The notes: a model not told the origin generated them from the sequence alone. A stretch of 9,392 bases of DNA from CAWKGC01 sp963849005 (GCA_963849005.1 CAWKGC010000010.1:1-9392), one strand, 5' to 3'; positions 1 to 7,706 are shown, numbered from the stretch's first letter. A program made the numbers and translations.

Positions 1-83
1 GCGTCGAGCTCGAAAAGGAGGAGGTCGCGATCCTTCGCGGCATGCTCGCGTCGTTCGAGCGCCCGCGCGCAGGCAAGGACTAG
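1..83 (+). CDS. trmJ: C-terminal end of a TrmJ-like tRNA (cytidine/uridine-2'-O-)methyltransferase (partial)
   Basis: The reading frame from position 3 is open from the left edge and ends at TAG 81-83, giving 26 residues that include EEVAILRGMLASFER. This resembles the C-terminal helix of TrmJ, which in E. coli reads ELNILRGILASIEQ; TrmJ methylates the 2'-OH of residue 32 in several tRNAs. Context agrees, because trmJ lies just upstream of the isc locus in E. coli and of cysE-iscR in many betaproteobacteria. Only the tail is visible and the SPOUT catalytic domain lies outside the window, so the identity rests on one short motif plus synteny. The stop codon shares the palindrome CTAG (80-83) with the stop of the convergent MFS gene. 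Confidence 0.7.
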   Translation, partial: VELEKEEVAILRGMLASFERPRAGKD

Positions 84-1270
84 CGAGCCGCGCGAACCGG
101 CAGGGCGAGGGCCAGGAGCGACATCGCGAGCACCACGGCGGCGCCGATGGCGAACACCTGCCCGAGAGGCAGGGTTTCGAACAACGCGCCGCCCACGGCC
201 ATCCCTGCGCCGATGCCGCTCACGATGAAGGTCGAGGACCAGGTGAATGCCTCGGTCGCGTACTTCGCCGGGGCAATGCGCGAGACGAGAAGTGTTTGCG
301 CCGTGAGCGTGGGCGCGATCGCCATCCCGGCGACGAAGGCGGTCACGGCGAACACCGCGGGATCGAGCGAAAGGGAATGGGCGAAGAGCGGCAGCGACAT
401 CAGGCCGAGCGCGCAGGCGAACTGCCGCTCCAGCGGCAAGCGGAATTTCATTCCCCCGTAGGCGGCGCCGCCCAGCGCGCTGCCGATCGAATTGACCGAA
501 AGCAGCAGCCCGCCGAAAGCGGGCATCGCCATGGAGACGGCGAAGGCGGGGTAGCCGACCTCGAGCAGGCCGAAGCAGAACGTGAGGCCGAAGCTTGCCG
601 CGAAGACGACGAGCAATCGCCGCTCGGTGAGCGGGCCCAGCAGGTGGCGCTCGGCGTTGTCGTCCTGCCGCCAGTACTTGAGCGCCGGCGAACCGGCGAA
701 GGCCACGATGCCGATCACGGTGGCCGCGATCGTTGCCGCGAAGGCGGTGGCCGGCCCCGCGACGGCCAGCATCAGCGCCACCAGCGCCGGGCCGAGCGTG
801 AAATTGAGCTCGATCATCACCGAATCGACGGCGAACGCGAGGCGCCGATCGTCCTCGTGCTCGAAACGGTGCCGCCAGAGCGTGCGCGTGAGCACGGTGA
901 TCGGCGTCGTGAAGGCGCCTGCAAGAATGGCGATGGCGAGGACGGATGCGTAACCGGCTCCTTGCATCGTCGAGAGGAACAAGCCGAGGAGGGCAAGCGG
1001 CTGGACGATGCCGGTCACGATGAGCGGCGTGCGCGGGCCGATGCGGTCGATGAGGCGTCCCTGCACCGGGGCCGCGGCTGCCATGGCGATGAAATAGGCG
1101 CCCACTACGGTGCCCGCGATGGCGAAGTTGCCAAGCTCGGCGCGCAGGAACATCAGCATCGCGAGCCCCCCCATGCCGATCGGAAGCCGGCCGATGAAGG
1201 CGACCACCACCATGCGCGTCACGTCCGGCAGGCGCAGGAAGGCGAGATAGGTGGCGAGGATGGATTGCAA
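80..1270 (-). CDS. MFS family transporter
   Basis: This 396-residue, strongly hydrophobic protein has alternating hydrophobic stretches consistent with about 12 transmembrane helices, the normal size for the major facilitator superfamily in the inner membrane. GRLIDRIGPR at residues 71-80 matches MFS motif A, the loop between helices 2 and 3. The substrate cannot be told from sequence; drug or metabolite export is a common role for proteins of this kind. The start is uncertain. No in-frame ATG or GTG lies between the upstream stop and TTG at 1268-1270, which has no clear ribosome binding site; the next candidate is ATG at residue 20, but that would remove N-terminal residues that look genuine. 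It is transcribed divergently from cysE and converges on the trmJ tail. Confidence 0.85.
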   Translation of the reverse strand: MQSILATYLAFLRLPDVTRMVVVAFIGRLPIGMGGLAMLMFLRAELGNFAIAGTVVGAYFIAMAAAAPVQGRLIDRIGPRTPLIVTGIVQPLALLGLFLSTMQGAGYASVLAIAILAGAFTTPITVLTRTLWRHRFEHEDDRRLAFAVDSVMIELNFTLGPALVALMLAVAGPATAFAATIAATVIGIVAFAGSPALKYWRQDDNAERHLLGPLTERRLLVVFAASFGLTFCFGLLEVGYPAFAVSMAMPAFGGLLLSVNSIGSALGGAAYGGMKFRLPLERQFACALGLMSLPLFAHSLSLDPAVFAVTAFVAGMAIAPTLTAQTLLVSRIAPAKYATEAFTWSSTFIVSGIGAGMAVGGALFETLPLGQVFAIGAAVVLAMSLLALALPVRAAR

Positions 1271-1315
1271 GGTGGAGGGCTTGGCCGTCGGCGCCGGCAG
1301 GGGTACGCGGCGCCA

Positions 1316-1340
1316 ATAGTTGATGATTTTAGTCGGGAAT
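1316..1340 (+). promoter_or_regulatory. IscR type 1 operator in the cysE promoter
   Basis: Compared with the 25-base E. coli type 1 IscR consensus ATASYYGAC-TRWWWY-AGTCRRSTAT, this stretch matches at 22 of 25 positions; mismatches are at site positions 9, 10 and 23. It begins ATAGTTGA and its right half contains AGTCGGG. It covers the -35 element of the cysE promoter, the geometry expected for repression by [2Fe-2S]-IscR. That IscR controls cysE here is inference from the match. Confidence 0.65.
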
Positions 1341-1348
1341 AGTATCCT
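1320..1348 (+). promoter_or_regulatory. Sigma70-type promoter of cysE
   Basis: A -35 element TTGATG (1320-1325) and a -10 element TATCCT (1343-1348) are separated by exactly 17 bases. Transcription would begin near 1355 and leave a leader of about 40 nt before the cysE ATG at 1394. The -35 box lies inside the IscR operator-like sequence. Confidence 0.65.
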
Positions 1349-1393
1349 TCAGCCAGCCTTTCGGCCTTGCCTGCGCGTCCAGGAACCCACCAC

Positions 1394-2128
1394 ATGTTTG
1401 CCCGGATCAAAGAGGACATCACGGTCGTTTTCGAGCGCGACCCCGCGGCGCGGGGCGTGCTGGAAGTGCTCACCTGCTATCCCGGCTTCCACGCGCTCGT
1501 GCTGCATCGGGTCGTCTCGCATCGCCTGTGGGGCTGGGGCTTGCGCTGGCTCGCGCGCCTGTCTTCGCACCTTGGCCGATTCCTGACCGGCATCGAGATC
1601 CACCCCGGCGCCAGCATCGGCCGGCGCGTCTTCATCGACCACGGCATGGGCGTGGTGATCGGCGAAACCGCGGAGATCGGCGACGATTGCACGCTCTATC
1701 ATGGCGTCACGCTTGGCGGCGTCTCCTGGAACAAGGGCAAGCGCCACCCCACGCTGGGAGCGGGTGTCGTGGTGGGCGCGGGGGCCAAGATCCTCGGCCC
1801 CTTCGAGGTCGGCGCGGGCGCCAAGATCGGATCGAATTCCGTCGTCGTGAAGGCGGTGCCTGCCGGGGCCACCGTGGTCGGCATTCCGGCGCGGATCGTC
1901 GAGGAACATGGCAACGTGGATGCTGCGCGCATGACGTTCGACGCCTATGCCGTCAGCGGCAGCCTCGACGACCCGCTGAACCAGGTGCTGGCCAGCCTGG
2001 GCAGCCGGACCGAGGGCCTCGACGAGCGCCTCACCGAGATTCTGGTACGCCTCGAGTCCCTCGAAAAAGACAAGGAAAAACAAGGTGATGCAGAGGTGCT
2101 TCGGTCTGCAGCCCAAGGCAGAAAATAG
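1394..2128 (+). CDS. cysE: Serine O-acetyltransferase
   Basis: CysE transfers acetyl from acetyl-CoA to L-serine to give O-acetylserine, the precursor of cysteine and so of the sulfur used by IscS. The 244-residue protein has an N-terminal helical part (about 1-65) followed by left-handed beta-helix hexapeptide repeats (about 66-170) with EIHPGASIG, IDHGMGVVIGETAEIG and YHGVTLGG. The histidines of DHG (83) and KRHP (118) correspond to the active-site histidines of the E. coli enzyme. It is shorter than E. coli CysE (273 aa), as in many betaproteobacterial versions, and has a charged C-terminal tail. ATG 1394 is preferred to the upstream TTG 1367 because AGGA lies at 1381-1384 and the family begins MFxRxxED. 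Its TAG stop (2126-2128) lies inside the iscR operator. Confidence 0.95.
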   Translation: MFARIKEDITVVFERDPAARGVLEVLTCYPGFHALVLHRVVSHRLWGWGLRWLARLSSHLGRFLTGIEIHPGASIGRRVFIDHGMGVVIGETAEIGDDCTLYHGVTLGGVSWNKGKRHPTLGAGVVVGAGAKILGPFEVGAGAKIGSNSVVVKAVPAGATVVGIPARIVEEHGNVDAARMTFDAYAVSGSLDDPLNQVLASLGSRTEGLDERLTEILVRLESLEKDKEKQGDAEVLRSAAQGRK

Positions 2129-2149
2129 TTGACCAAATAGTTCAAGTTT
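2125..2149 (+). promoter_or_regulatory. IscR type 1 operator in the iscR promoter
   Basis: The site begins ATAGTTGAC and, aligned without gaps, matches the 25-base type 1 IscR consensus at 20 of 25 positions; the mismatches are mostly in the right half. It covers the -35 element of the iscR promoter and shares AATAGTTGA with the cysE site. IscR autorepression through such a site is established in E. coli; its use here is inferred. It overlaps the cysE stop codon. Confidence 0.7.
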
Positions 2150-2157
2150 TCTATACT
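2129..2157 (+). promoter_or_regulatory. Sigma70-type promoter of the iscRSUA operon
   Basis: TTGACC (2129-2134) and TATACT (2152-2157) are separated by 17 bases, close to ideal. The predicted start near 2165 leaves a leader of about 30 nt before the iscR ATG at 2194. The promoter begins one base after the cysE stop codon, so the locus has at least two transcription units, with possible read-through from cysE. Confidence 0.8.
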
Positions 2158-2193
2158 TGAGTGATTCGCTCGGGTTTAGCAAAAGGAAGACAC

Positions 2194-2669
2194 ATGAGAC
2201 TCACCACCAAGGGCAGGTTTGCCGTCACCGCGATGCTCGACCTCGCGCTCAATTCGAGCCGCGGCCCGGTCACGCTTGCGGGCATCAGCGAACGCCAGAA
2301 GATTTCGCTTTCGTACCTCGAGCAATTGTTCGGGAAACTGCGCCGCCGCTACGCTGGTCGAGAGCGTGCGCGGTCCGGGAGGCGGCTACAACCTCGCCCG
2401 GAAGCCTTCCGAGCTCTCCGTCGCGGACATCATCCGCGCGGTCGAGGAGCCGATCGATTCGACCCAATGCGGTGGCCGCGAGGATTGCCTCGACAAGAGG
2501 CCGCTGCATGACGCACGACCTGTGGGAGAGCCTCAATGCGACGGTGTTCGACTTCTTTCCGGCGTGAAGCTATCGACAGCTGGTCGAGCAGCAACGCACG
2601 AAGCCCGTGACGCTCGTGCATTCACGCGCGCCGGCAGCGCGCGCGGTTGCCAAGCCCGTCAACGCCTGA
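2194..2669 (+). CDS. iscR: Fe-S cluster-sensing Rrf2-family regulator IscR (frameshifted in this sequence)
   Basis: IscR senses cluster status through a [2Fe-2S] cluster and represses the isc operon when loaded. The start MRLTTKGRFAVTAMLDLAL and the winged-helix segment ending VESVRGPGGGYNLAR are typical. The cluster ligands appear as C-x5-C-x5-C-x2-H (CGGREDC, then CMTH), as in E. coli, but only after correcting four single-base indels: an extra base in 2341-2350, an extra base near 2503-2505, a missing base near 2555 and an extra A at 2576. The corrected protein has 157 residues, close to E. coli's 162, and ends at TGA 2667-2669. AAGGA at 2183-2187 supports the start. The uncorrected frame stops after 116 residues and would lack the cluster domain. 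Sequencing error is the likeliest cause. Confidence 0.9.
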
Positions 2670-2684
2670 ACGGAAGCACCGGCC

Positions 2685-3903
2685 ATGAGCGAACAGAAAC
2701 TCCCGATCTATCTCGATTATTCCGCGACCACGCCGGTCGACCCGCGCGTGGCCGAGAAGATGATCCCGTGCCTGACCGAGCATTTCGGCAACCCCGCCGT
2801 CGCGCAGCCACGCTACGGCTGGAAAGCGGAAGAGGCGGTCGAGAACGCGCGCGAGGAAGTGGCCAAGCTGGTGAATTGCGACGCCAAGGAGATCATCTGG
2901 ACGTCGGGCGCGACCGAATCGAACAACCTCGCCCTGAAGGGCGCGGCGCACTTCTACAAGGCCAAGGGCAAGCACCTCATCACGGTGAAGACCGAGCACA
3001 AGGCCGTGCTCGACACCATGCGCGAACTCGAGCGCCAGGGCTTCGAGGTGACCTACCTCGACCCCGAGACCGACGGCCTGGTCGACCTCGGCAAGTTCAG
3101 GGCGCGATCCGCCCCGACACCATCGTCGTCTCGGTGATGTTCGTGAACAACGAGATCGGCGTGATCCAGCCGATCGCGAAGCTCGGCGAGATATGCCGCG
3201 AGAAGGGCATCATCTTCCACGTCGACGCGGCGCAGGCGACCGGCAAGGTGCAGATCGACCTCGAGGCGCTCAAGGTCGACCTCATGAGCTTTTGCGCCCA
3301 CAAGACCTACGGGCCGAAGGGCATCGGGGCGCTTTACGTGCGGCAAGAAGCCGCGCGTGCGGCTCGAAGCGCAGATGCATGGCGGCGGGCACGAGCGCGG
3401 TTACCGCTCCGGCACGCTCGCCACCCACCAGATCGTCGGCATGGGCGAGGCCTTCCGCATCGCGCGGCTCGAGATGGCCGCCGAGAACGAGCGCATCCGC
3501 ATGCTCCGCGACCGCCTGCTCGCGGGCTTCAAGGGCATCGAGGAAATCTACATCAACGGCGACCTCGAGCAGCGGGTGCCGCACAACCTCAACGTGAGCT
3601 TCAATTTCGTCGAGGGCGAGTCGCTGATCATGGGCATCAAGGAACTCGCGGTGTCCTCCGGTTCGGCGTGCACTTCGGCCAGCCTCGAGCCGTCCTACGT
3701 GCTGCGCGCGCTCGGGCGCAACGACGAGCTCGCGCACAGCTCGATCCGCTTCACCCTCGGCCGCTTCACCACCGAGGAGGACATCGACTTCGCGGCGAAG
3801 CTGCTGCACGAGCGCATCGGCGAAGCTGCGCGAGATGAGCCCGCTGTGGGAAATGTACAAGGACGGCATCGACTTGAATTCGGTGCAATGGGCCGCACAC
3901 TAG
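2685..3903 (+). CDS. iscS: Cysteine desulfurase IscS (frameshifted in this sequence)
   Basis: IscS is a PLP enzyme that removes sulfur from cysteine as an enzyme-bound persulfide and passes it to IscU and other acceptors. The start MSEQKLPIYLDYSATTPVDP, the TEHKAVLD histidine, the PLP lysine in SFCAHKTYGPKG and the persulfide cysteine in SSGSACTSASLEPS are all present. Five indels disturb the frame: an extra G near 2799 with a compensating loss near 2812, a missing base near 3100, an extra C at 3344 and an extra G at 3822. Corrected, it is 405 residues (E. coli 404) ending NSVQWAAH at TAG 3901-3903. Uncorrected, it is split into three reading frames. GGAAG at 2672-2676 supports the start, 15 nt after iscR. 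Confidence 0.93.
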
Positions 3904-3919
3904 CTTCCAGGAGACCACC

Positions 3920-4330
3920 ATGGCATACAGCGAAAAAGTCATCGAGCATTACGAGAATCCCCGCAACGTCGGCTCGTTCGGCAAGGACGAGTCGGGCGTG
4001 GGCACGGGCATGGTCGGCGCGCCCGCCTGCGGCGACGTGATGAAGCTGCAGATCCGCGTCAACGAGCACGGCGTGATCGAGGACGCGAAGTTCAAGACCT
4101 ACGGCTGCGGCTCGGCGATCGCGTCCTCCTCCCTGGTCACGGAATGGGTCAAGGGCAAGACGCTCGACGAGGCGATGGGCATCCGCAACACGCAGATCGC
4201 CGAGGAACTGGCGCTGCCGCCGGTGAAGATCCACTGCTCGATCCTCGCAGAAGACGCGATCAAGGCGGCCGTCGAGGACTATCGCAAGAAGCACGGCGCC
4301 GAAGCGCCCGGCGCGCAGAAGGCGGCCTGA
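3920..4330 (+). CDS. iscU: Fe-S cluster assembly scaffold IscU
   Basis: IscU is the scaffold on which [2Fe-2S] and [4Fe-4S] clusters are built from iron and IscS-delivered sulfur. The intact 136-residue protein carries the three cluster cysteines Cys37 (ACGD), Cys63 (YGCGSA) and Cys106 (KIHCSI), Asp39 that aids cluster release, and the LPPVK motif (99-103) recognised by HscA. Compared with E. coli IscU (128 aa) there is a short Ala/Gly/Lys-rich C-terminal extension. AGGAG at 3909-3913 lies 6 nt before the ATG. No frameshift is seen, unlike the two genes before it. Confidence 0.98.
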   Translation: MAYSEKVIEHYENPRNVGSFGKDESGVGTGMVGAPACGDVMKLQIRVNEHGVIEDAKFKTYGCGSAIASSSLVTEWVKGKTLDEAMGIRNTQIAEELALPPVKIHCSILAEDAIKAAVEDYRKKHGAEAPGAQKAA

Positions 4331-4334
4331 AGCC

Positions 4335-4658
4335 ATGCCGATCACGCTCACCGACCGCGCCGCAGACCACGTGCAGCGCTACATCGCCAAGCGCGGCAAG
4401 GGCGTCGGCCTGCGCCTTGGCGTTCGCACGACCGGATGCTCCGGGCTCGCCTACAAGCTCGAGTTCGCCGACGATATCCAGGAAGGCGACCAACAGTTCG
4501 AGAGCCATGGCGTGAAGGTGCTGATCGACCCGAAGAGCCTCGCCTACCTCGACGGCACCGAACTCGACTTCGTGCGCGAGGGCCTGAACGAAGGCTTCAA
4601 GTTCAACAATCCGAACGAGAAGGACAAGTGCGGCTGCGGCGAGAGCTTCAACGTCTAG
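4335..4658 (+). CDS. iscA: A-type Fe-S carrier IscA
   Basis: IscA is an A-type carrier that takes clusters from the scaffold to apo-proteins, especially [4Fe-4S] targets. The 107-residue protein has the three conserved cysteines Cys35 (TTGCSG), Cys99 and Cys101 (CGCGESF), with the family's normal length and C-terminal end. It starts 4 nt after the iscU stop, implying coupled translation. It is the last gene before the hairpin at 4681-4710. Confidence 0.97.
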   Translation: MPITLTDRAADHVQRYIAKRGKGVGLRLGVRTTGCSGLAYKLEFADDIQEGDQQFESHGVKVLIDPKSLAYLDGTELDFVREGLNEGFKFNNPNEKDKCGCGESFNV

Positions 4659-4680
4659 GGCGCCCGCCGTCCGCATATTG

Positions 4681-4710
4681 AAAAGGGGGCGCTGTCACGC
4701 CCCCTTTTTT
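4681..4710 (+). terminator. Intrinsic terminator or attenuator between iscA and hscB
   Basis: AAAAGGGGGCG (4681-4691) pairs perfectly with CGCCCCCTTTT (4698-4708) around the 6-nt loop CTGTCA, and the T-run continues to 4710. Seven GC pairs plus a U-tract on the + strand is a textbook factor-independent terminator. It lies 22 nt after the iscA stop and only 5 nt before the hscB ATG, so it divides the operon. Confidence 0.85.
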
Positions 4711-4715
4711 CACCC

Positions 4716-5259
4716 ATGACCCCCGATTTCACCCGCAATCACTTCGAGCTGTTCGGCCTTCCGCGTCGCCTTCGCCATCGACCTGCAGCGCCTCGACCGC
4801 GACTATCGCGAGGTGCAGGGCCACGTGCATCCGGACCGCTTTGCCGCCGCGCCGGAAAGCGAACGTCGCCTGTCGATGCAATTGGCGACGCAGGCGAACG
4901 AGGCTTACCGGACCTTGCGCGAGCCGCTCCTGCGCGCCCGCTACCTGCTCGCGCTGAAGGGCTACGACACGGCCGAAGAGGACAACACCTCGATGCCGGC
5001 GGACTTCCTGATGGAGCAGATGGACTGGCGCGAGCAGGCGGCGGACGCCCGCGTGGCCAGGGACGCCGGGGCGCTCAAGGCCCTGCGGGAATCGATCGAT
5101 GCGCGGCGATCGGCGATGCACGCGGACCTCGGGAAGTCGCTCGGCAGCACCGGCAATTACGAGGCCGCATGCATGCTGGTGAGGAAGCTCAGGTTCCTCG
5201 ACAAGCTCGGCGAGGAAGTGCTGGACGCGCTGCACGCCATCGAGGATGCGGCGCGATGA
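4716..5259 (+). CDS. hscB: Fe-S co-chaperone HscB (J-domain protein; one frameshift in this sequence)
   Basis: HscB delivers IscU to the Hsp70 HscA and stimulates its ATPase. The start MTPDFTRNHFELFGLP is followed, after one extra base at about 4764, by the J-domain with HPD (residues 38-40 after correction) and the C-terminal helical IscU-binding domain (about 75-180). The corrected length is 180 residues; E. coli HscB has 171. The next Met (4813) would delete most of the J-domain, so ATG 4716 is chosen. There is no Shine-Dalgarno sequence: the start lies 5 nt after the terminator's T-run, and the hairpin would occupy the ribosome landing area. Translation may need the hairpin to be opened. 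Confidence 0.93.
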
Positions 5260-5304
5260 ACGCCGGGGCCTGCCACGCGCTTCACGCCGAAAGGGCTTGC
5301 TGAC

Positions 5305-7177
5305 ATGGCGCTGCTGCAGATCTCCGAGCCGGGCGAATCGACCGCGCCGCACCAGCATCGCCTGGCCGTGGGCATCGACCTGGGCACGACGCACTCGCTG
5401 GTCGCGACAATGCGAAGCGGCGCTGCGGAAGTGCTTCCCGACTCGAAGGGGCGCCGGTTGCTGCCCTCCGTGGTCCGTTATGCCGCCGATGGCGGTGTCG
5501 TGGTCGGCTACGAGGCGCGCGACGCGCAGGGCGACGACCCGCGCAACACGATCGCGTCGGTCAAGCGATTCATGGGCCGCGGCGTGGCCGACGTGGCGCG
5601 CTACGGTGCGCTTCCCTATCGACTTCATCGACGCGCCGGGCATGGTCCGCATCGAGACCGTGGCGGGCGTGCGATCTCCGGTGGAAGTGTCGGCCGAGAT
5701 CCTCAAGGTGCTGAAGGCGCGCGCGGAGGGCTCCCTCGGAGGCGAGCTCACCGGGGCGGTGGTCACGGTCCCCGCCTATTTCGACGATGCGCAGCGCCAG
5801 GCCACCAAGGATGCGGCGCGGGTCGCCGGCATCGAAGTGCTGCGCTTGCTCAACGAGCCGACGGCGGCGGCGATCGCCTACGGCCTCGACAACGGCTCGG
5901 AAGGGACCTTCGCCGTGTACGACCTCGGCGGGGGCACCTTCGACCTGTCGATCCTCAAGCTCTCGCGCGGCGTGTTCGAGGTGCTGGCCACCAGCGGGGA
6001 CTCGGCGCTCGGCGGCGACGATTTCGACCAGGCGATCGCGGCGCACTGGCGCGCCACGCTGGGACTGGCCGATGCGGGGGAAGGCGACACGCGGCGGCTG
6101 CTCACGGTCGCGCGCGAGATCAAGGAGCGCCTTACCAGCGAGCCGCGCGCCGATGCGCAGGTGGTGCTCTCGCTGGGGCAGCGCACGCACGTGCAACTCA
6201 CGCGCGAGGAGTTCTTCGCGCTCACGGACGCGCTGGTGAAGAAGACGCTGGTGCCGATGCGCAAGGCGCTGCGCGACGCGAAACTCGAACCGGGGCAGGT
6301 CGATGGCGTGGTCATGGTCGGCGGCGCAACGCGCATGCCGCACGTGCAGCGCGCCGTCGGCGCGTTCTTCGGCAAGGCGCCGCTCAACAACCTCAACCCG
6401 GACGAGGTCGTCGCCGTGGGCGCGGCGATCCAGGCCAACGTGCTTGCCGGCAACCGCACCGCGAACGACGACTGGCTCCTGCTCGACGTCATCCCGCTTT
6501 CGCTCGGGCTGGAGACGATGGGCGGCCTCACCGAGAAGATCATCCCGCGCAATTCCACGATTCCCGTGGCGCGCGCGCAGGAGTTCACCACCTTCAAGGA
6601 CGGCCAGACGGCGATGAGCCTTCATGTCGTGCAGGGCGAGCGCGAGCTGGTCGCCGATTGCCGGTCGCTCGCGCGCTTCGAGCTGCGCGGCATCCCGCCG
6701 ATGGTCGCGGGGGCGGCGCGCATCCAGGTCAGGTTCCAGGTCGATGCCGACGGCCTGCTGTCGGTCTCGGCACGCGAGAACACCTCGGGCGTCAGCGCCA
6801 CGATCGAGGTGAAGCCCTCCTACGGGCTCGCCGACGAGGAGATCGCGGCCATGCTGCAGGCGGGCTTCGAGCATGCCGTCGAGGACCGCGATGCGCGCGC
6901 GCTTGCCGAGCAAAGAGTCGAGGCGGACGCGCTGATCCAGTCGATCGAATCGGCGTTCGCCGCCGATGGCGACCTTGTGTCCGCGGACGAGCGCCGGGAC
7001 ATCGAAGCGCGCATCGCGGCGCTGGCGAGCCTGCGCGAGGGGACGGACCACCGCGCGATCAAGTCCACCGCGGAATCGCTCAACCGCGCCACGGAGGCCT
7101 TTGCCGCGCGGCGCATGGACCGCATCGTTTCCGGCGCCCTTTCGGGACGCAGCGTCGACGAGGTCGCCGGGCGATGA
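5305..7177 (+). CDS. hscA: Fe-S assembly Hsp70 chaperone HscA (one frameshift in this sequence)
   Basis: HscA is the specialised Hsp70 that binds the LPPVK motif of IscU and drives ATP-dependent cluster release. The nucleotide-binding domain shows GIDLGTTHS (residues 23-31), NEPTAAAIAYGLD and VYDLGGGTFDLS; the substrate-binding domain follows from about residue 400 and a helical lid ends the protein. One extra base at about 5617-5621 breaks the frame after roughly residue 105 (ARYGALPY, continuing DFIDAPGMVRIE). Corrected length is 623 residues, close to E. coli's 616. The start fits the betaproteobacterial form MALLQISEPG; the upstream AAAGGG is only a moderate ribosome binding site. Its TGA overlaps the fdx ATG. 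Confidence 0.95.
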
Positions 7178-7515
7178 CCGAAGTGGTCGTCCTTCCCCAC
7201 GACCCGCTTTGTCCCGGGGGCCGCACCATCTCCGCCGTCCCGGGACGCACGCTTTGCGACACCCTGCTCGAAGCGGGGATCGAGATCGAGCATGCCTGCG
7301 AAAAATCCTGCGCCTGCACGACCTGCCACGTGATCGTGCGCGAGGGCTTCGACTCGCTCGCCGAGGCGACGGAGAAGGAAGACGACCTGCTCGACAAGGC
7401 GTGGGGACTGGAGATGACCTCCCGGCTTTCCTGCCAGGCACGGGTCGGCGCCGAACGCCTCGTCCTGGAGATTCCCCGCTATACCCTCAACCACGCGTCG
7501 GAGCTGAAAAGATGA
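7174..7515 (+). CDS. fdx: ISC-type [2Fe-2S] ferredoxin
   Basis: This adrenodoxin-type ferredoxin supplies electrons for cluster assembly. The 113-residue protein carries EHACEKSCACTTCH with Cys42, Cys48 and Cys51, plus Cys87 in RLSCQAR, the four ligands known in E. coli Fdx; the extra Cys46 is also conserved. DKAWGLE and the end EIPRYTLNHA are typical. Its ATG overlaps the hscA TGA as ATGA (7174-7177), so it is translationally coupled. By chance it shares a frame with the N-terminus of hscA, so the hscA frameshift creates a false hscA-fdx fusion ORF. Confidence 0.98.
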   Translation: MTEVVVLPHDPLCPGGRTISAVPGRTLCDTLLEAGIEIEHACEKSCACTTCHVIVREGFDSLAEATEKEDDLLDKAWGLEMTSRLSCQARVGAERLVLEIPRYTLNHASELKR

Positions 7516-7706
7516 AATGGACCGACAGCCGCGAGATCGCGGTCGCGCTCGCCGAGAAGCACCCCGATGTCGATCCGAAGACGGTCCGTTTCACGGACCT
7601 GCACCGATGGGTGGTCGGGCTCGACGGTTTCTCCGACGATCCGGGCCGCTCAGGCGAGAAGATCCTCGAGGCGATCCAGATGATGTGGATCGAAGAGGCC
7701 GACTGA
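7512..7706 (+). CDS. iscX: IscX (YfhJ), Fe-S assembly accessory protein
   Basis: This acidic 64-residue protein, MKWTDSREIAVAL through EKILEAIQMMWIEEAD, closely follows E. coli IscX (66 aa). IscX binds IscS and iron and is thought to adjust desulfurase activity or donate iron. It is the usual last gene of the isc operon. The ATG overlaps the fdx stop as ATGA (7512-7515). Confidence 0.97.
   Translation: MKWTDSREIAVALAEKHPDVDPKTVRFTDLHRWVVGLDGFSDDPGRSGEKILEAIQMMWIEEAD

Noticed and set aside
296..1342. A 348-residue + strand ORF opposite the MFS gene
   Set aside because: It is very charged and low in hydrophobic residues, the antisense shadow of a membrane protein; no family motif is recognisable.
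2194..2669. iscR as a genuine pseudogene
   Set aside because: Four indels in different directions leave every ligand and domain intact after correction, and its promoter and operator look functional. Error is more likely than decay, although only reads can settle this.
2219..3838. A long + strand ORF joining parts of iscR and iscS
   Set aside because: It combines in-frame stretches of both genes with garbled translation between them, created by indels; it is not a real gene fusion.
5570..7441. A 623-residue minus-strand ORF opposite hscA and fdx
   Set aside because: Its composition is rich in Arg, His and Asp as expected for the antisense shadow of a high-GC gene, and the + strand clearly encodes HscA and Fdx.
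5305..7515. A single long + strand ORF that starts as HscA and ends as ferredoxin, suggesting a fusion
   Set aside because: The middle is out-of-frame arginine/glycine-rich translation. One extra base near 5619 removes hscA from frame and chance frame identity joins it to fdx. True hscA runs to 7177 and fdx starts at 7174.
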